This document shows positions 61,688 to 64,000 of a stretch of 64,000 bases of DNA, in pieces (position 1 is the stretch's first letter; each line of letters opens with the position of its first letter). The notes under the pieces are model-generated. The model was not told where the DNA came from and made no database searches. It saw nothing but the letters and a program-made list of their open reading frames with translations. This stretch comes from Komarekiella delphini-convector SJRDD-AB1 (GTDB lineage: Bacteria; Cyanobacteriota; Cyanobacteriia; Cyanobacteriales; Nostocaceae), in the NCBI RefSeq assembly GCF_014831675.1, contig NZ_VJXY01000004.1, forward strand, positions 124,001-188,000. The letters run 5' to 3'. A program made the position numbers and the translations under genes.

Positions 61688-61735
61688 AATGCTAGTACAT
61701 ACAGACTTACTTGTTGGTACTGGCATTATTTTTTT
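61688..61735 (+). terminator. Rho-independent terminator
   Basis: AATGCTAGTAC (61688-61698) and GTACTGGCATT (61717-61727), then a T run. Confidence 0.65.
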
Positions 61736-61900
61736 ACAGAAATCCGGAATAAAAATCTACTGTTTGGTAGAATCGCTGACATCAACTTATCTTATATAGT
61801 ACATAAATACTAAAATACTTACACAAGAGCTAGATTTCAAACTTTTTTGACATAATTACCCCACGGGTTGGGAATTACCGTTGCCAACTTCATCTGACGG

Positions 61901-62191
61901 TTACAATTCAAAATCAAGACTGAATGTTTCGTCATCAGGATCTTCTGGTTTTGGGTCTGGAGATGGCTGGGGATTCGGCTGAATAAGTTGGTTTGACTCA
62001 GTATTAATCGGCGTAAAAGCTACTTTTTGTGTGGCTAATCCAGCCTTTATGAAAACAAAATAGCAATCAATGATAAAGTAAAGCGTTTCCAAGTAACTTT
62101 TATCTAGTTTTTGGGATTCTGCAAATATCCGCTCACGGTAGCTATCTTTGATCCGAACTTTTACCGGAGCTAAGTCTTGTTTATCTGTCAT
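61901..62191 (-). CDS. ParR-like partition adaptor (by position)
   Basis: 96 residues, 10 bases after the actin-like gene. The N-terminal 45 residues (VKVRIKDSYRERIFAESQKL) fit a short ribbon-helix-helix DNA-binding unit; the C-terminus is a Pro-rich acidic tail (PQPSPDPKPEDPDDE) that could bind the filament. The order centromere-parM-parR is as in type II partition. The sequence match is weak, so position is the main support. Confidence 0.55.
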   Translation of the reverse strand: MTDKQDLAPVKVRIKDSYRERIFAESQKLDKSYLETLYFIIDCYFVFIKAGLATQKVAFTPINTESNQLIQPNPQPSPDPKPEDPDDETFSLDFEL

Positions 62192-62201
62192 TGTTATAAC
62201 T

Positions 62202-63161
62202 TTACTTCCCAGATGTGTTTGGTGAATTCTTGCTCGTAATGGTTTTTGCCATTTCTAGAAGCCCAAAAACATTAGCTTCTACCGGATTATCCAGAATTTT
62301 GAAACCGTTCTTCTCTAAGAGCTTCTTAAATCCTGGTAACAGACACCCTCCACCAATCGCCCAGATTTCATCCCCTTGGTGCTTGGCATCAAGTGTCAAA
62401 TTCACCACTTTCTTCAAGTATTTTTCATACCAATCTTTCAAACAAGCACTGTATATATCTTTGATATCGATGTCACGGCTGTACTTGGTATGTCCCATTT
62501 CCAGACAAAATCGAATCTTGGATGCATCCCCGATTTTTCCCCCATTTAGATGTTTCATTTTTTGGGAGATATCATCAATGAGAACTTCTACACCGATGGG
62601 ATAGGCAGTGTGAACTTCTCGTTTCCCCTGGTTGTAACGAGAATACAGAGTCGTACCATTGCCAAAGTCTAAAATTGTTAATTTTTTGGGTAGTTGATGC
62701 CCAAACAATGCACCCATACCCTCTAGTACAACTTTCAGCACTTCTACTTTCACGTCTGATTGTTTGCCAGCAAGTATCGGCTGATATTCTCCATTTAGTA
62801 CTTTTTGTAGTTCTTCAGCCAGACCAACATCATGTAAACTGACGACTAATTTTAAGTGCCAAGCCTTACGGTGTGGAAGATGTGCCAATGCACCGAACAA
62901 AGTCAACAACGCATTATTGACTTTGTTTTCATTGTTATCCGTGTTCCGGTCAAAATGATAACCTGTACGGAAAGCTGATTCCCCGACAGTGTAAGCACTA
63001 CCGTTAAAAACTACCCGTCCGGGTACATCTTCCATCTCGGCATTGGTTATATAGCTGGGAACACGAACAACTTCAAAGCCATCGACTAAAAGTTTTAGGC
63101 TTCCGTAACCGTTATCAAAGCCAGCAGGAAAAATTTTTTGCAAGGCGTGAATGTTCGACAT
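62202..63161 (-). CDS. parM: Actin-like ATPase (ParM/StbA type)
   Basis: 319 residues from ATG 63161 (a TTG lies three codons before). Phosphate 1 AGFDNGYGSLKLL, phosphate 2 TILDFGNGTTLYSRY, adenosine motif IWAIGGGCLLPGFKKLL. It forms filaments that push plasmid copies apart. It is related to StbA/ParM and to PRTRC protein D-type actin-like proteins, which fits the PRTRC cassette in this window. It is transcribed towards the ParR-like gene from the centromere-like repeats upstream. Confidence 0.85.
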   Translation of the reverse strand: MSNIHALQKIFPAGFDNGYGSLKLLVDGFEVVRVPSYITNAEMEDVPGRVVFNGSAYTVGESAFRTGYHFDRNTDNNENKVNNALLTLFGALAHLPHRKAWHLKLVVSLHDVGLAEELQKVLNGEYQPILAGKQSDVKVEVLKVVLEGMGALFGHQLPKKLTILDFGNGTTLYSRYNQGKREVHTAYPIGVEVLIDDISQKMKHLNGGKIGDASKIRFCLEMGHTKYSRDIDIKDIYSACLKDWYEKYLKKVVNLTLDAKHQGDEIWAIGGGCLLPGFKKLLEKNGFKILDNPVEANVFGLLEMAKTITSKNSPNTSGK

Positions 63162-63520
63162 AGGGATCAAGTCAATACGTTTTGATTTGTGAAAGTTATC
63201 TGTTCAGATTATCTAGGGGAGCAGGAAAGCAGGGGAGAGAAGAATAACTTGCTATGAGTCTTTCCCCAGAACTCTGCCCCTCCCCTCTCTAACCTCAAGA
63301 GCTTATCATACCCTTTGGGGGCTAAGTGGGGTACAAAATATCAAACACCTAAATATACCCCATAAAACCCCTATAAAGCCCCTATGTAGGTGTCAAATTC
63401 TCATTGAAGTCCTAATCTATTTTTGGGGTACACACAGCCCCCATACAGCACCCATCAGAATTTTTGAAATCTTTTCTATGAACGCAGTAGAAATTAACTT
63501 ACAAAAAAATAGAGAAGAAG
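63162..63520 (-). repeat. Candidate centromere (parC-like) repeats
   Basis: TGGGGTACA occurs at 63327 and 63424. CCCC(T)ATA-type units recur at 63358, 63368 and 63379, spaced 10-11 bases, and again near 63438. ACACCTA and TAGGTGT form an inverted pair (about 63345-63351, 63387-63393). Helical spacing directly before parM fits a ParR binding site. Confidence 0.5.
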
Positions 63521-63716
63521 GAATAAAAAACTTTAGTTGTGGATCTAAGCCCACTTAAAAAAATATTTATTCCGAGACGCATAGCGCGAAATACAAAGCG
63601 TCCTTGCTTCAATCCCGCGTTTCAAAACGTTGGTTCCCAACACCCTCTAAAATGGTTGACTGTTTGATTTATACTCTACTGTCAATGTTTTTGTTATTAA
63701 ATTAGCTTCCCGCAAG
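63521..63716. other. Gap without a clear gene
   Basis: AT-rich DNA with ACAAAGCGTCC and TTGACTGTTTGATTTATACTC, which looks like a weak promoter (TTGACT, then TATACT about 14 bases later) for the sigma-factor frame that follows. Confidence 0.3.
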
Positions 63717-64000
63717 ATGTCTAGCCCTAGCTCTCATACAGCTATAATTTATCTACGAGAAATTGGTCGCTTTCCGAGGCTATTGCCAGAGTAAAAGATT
63801 ATCTACACAAGACTTGTAAGGTCAATGCAAAACTTGATAAGCAAAACAATTCTCAAGTGCAACGACTAGAGCGGTCCCCAACTAGGGCTGAACTAGCTGC
63901 CGAGGTAAATAAAACAGAAGCACAGTTAACCCAAATTCAAAAGCTTGGTCAACTGGCTAAACAAAAAATGATTACCGCCAACCTCCGATTAGTGGTTGCG
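63717..64000 (+). pseudogene. Sigma-70 family factor, partial and frameshifted
   Basis: ATG 63717 gives IIYLREIGRFPRLLPE, the sigma region 1.2 signature, then TAA at 63792. In another frame, open from about 63765 to the edge, the protein continues with ARVKDYLHK, then RAELAAEVNKTEAQLTQIQK and QKMITANLRLVVA, sigma region 2.1. One indel near 63780-63795 would join the parts. This is a group 2-type sigma factor, perhaps inactive; the edge cuts it. Confidence 0.7.

Noticed and set aside
63320-63460. CRISPR array
   Set aside because: Units are short, only 10-11 bases apart and not identical; they fit protein-binding repeats.

Overview
The window reads as part of a large conjugative plasmid (or plasmid-like chromid) of a filamentous cyanobacterium of the Nostoc/Calothrix type. 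Reasons: repeated HIP1 octamers (GCGATCGC), AT-rich intergenic DNA, short dispersed repeats like those of Nostocales, and proteins whose nearest families are cyanobacterial (DUF5895, a Ycf46-like AAA ATPase, a PD-(D/E)XK protein next to a methyltransferase). I see no rRNA, tRNA, CRISPR array or complete insertion sequence.

Layout. 1-3.7 kb: an edge of accessory cargo (truncated alpha/beta hydrolase, AraC regulator, GNAT, a frameshifted gene, a small HNH protein). 3.8-8.5 kb: small plasmid genes, a Gp157-like protein, a macro-like/SLOG fusion and a PD-(D/E)XK protein. 8.6-27.5 kb: an AAA ATPase, a DUF192 protein and a co-directional type IV secretion (conjugation) cluster with likely VirB2, B3, B4, B5, B6, B8, B10, B9 and VirD4 equivalents plus two large accessory proteins; no VirB11 and no recognisable relaxase are in view. 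27.7-35.9 kb: accessory genes, including a tRNA-guanine-transglycosylase-superfamily protein fused to a DUF6884-like domain (DpdA-like), an HNH-type protein, a FolD-like protein and a family 2 glycosyltransferase. 36.3-39.0 kb: a DUF1998 helicase. 40.2-45.0 kb: a primase-polymerase followed by a PRTRC cassette, an E1/E2/JAB/ubiquitin-like set. 45.1-47.7 kb: a nuclease/methyltransferase group. 47.8-58.6 kb: replication block with DUF5895, DnaN, DnaX, a family B DNA polymerase, HolA and HolB. 60.8-61.7 kb: an SSB and a second SSB-like protein. 61.9-63.5 kb: a ParM/ParR-type partition locus with a candidate centromere. The right edge cuts a frameshifted sigma-70 gene.

How it fits together. The element encodes its own sliding clamp, clamp-loader subunits (DnaX, delta, delta'), SSB, primase-polymerase and a family B polymerase, so it carries most of a replisome. 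The polymerase and three other element proteins end in a beta-clamp-binding peptide (QLSLF or QLSLW), which ties them to that clamp. The PRTRC cassette has an intact JAMM motif, and its ubiquitin-like protein continues about 80 residues past the usual terminal glycine, suggesting processing before conjugation.

The most unusual pattern is a recurring 5' element: a bipartite motif (about ACCAC-N8-GCTNACGCA), usually followed by an inverted repeat of variable sequence, 29-40 nt before the start codon of at least nine transcription units and 73 nt before a tenth. It precedes the helicase, primase-PRTRC, nuclease, DUF5895/clamp, HolA and SSB genes, and looks like an element-wide promoter or RNA leader. 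All calls come from reading the sequence; no database search was run.
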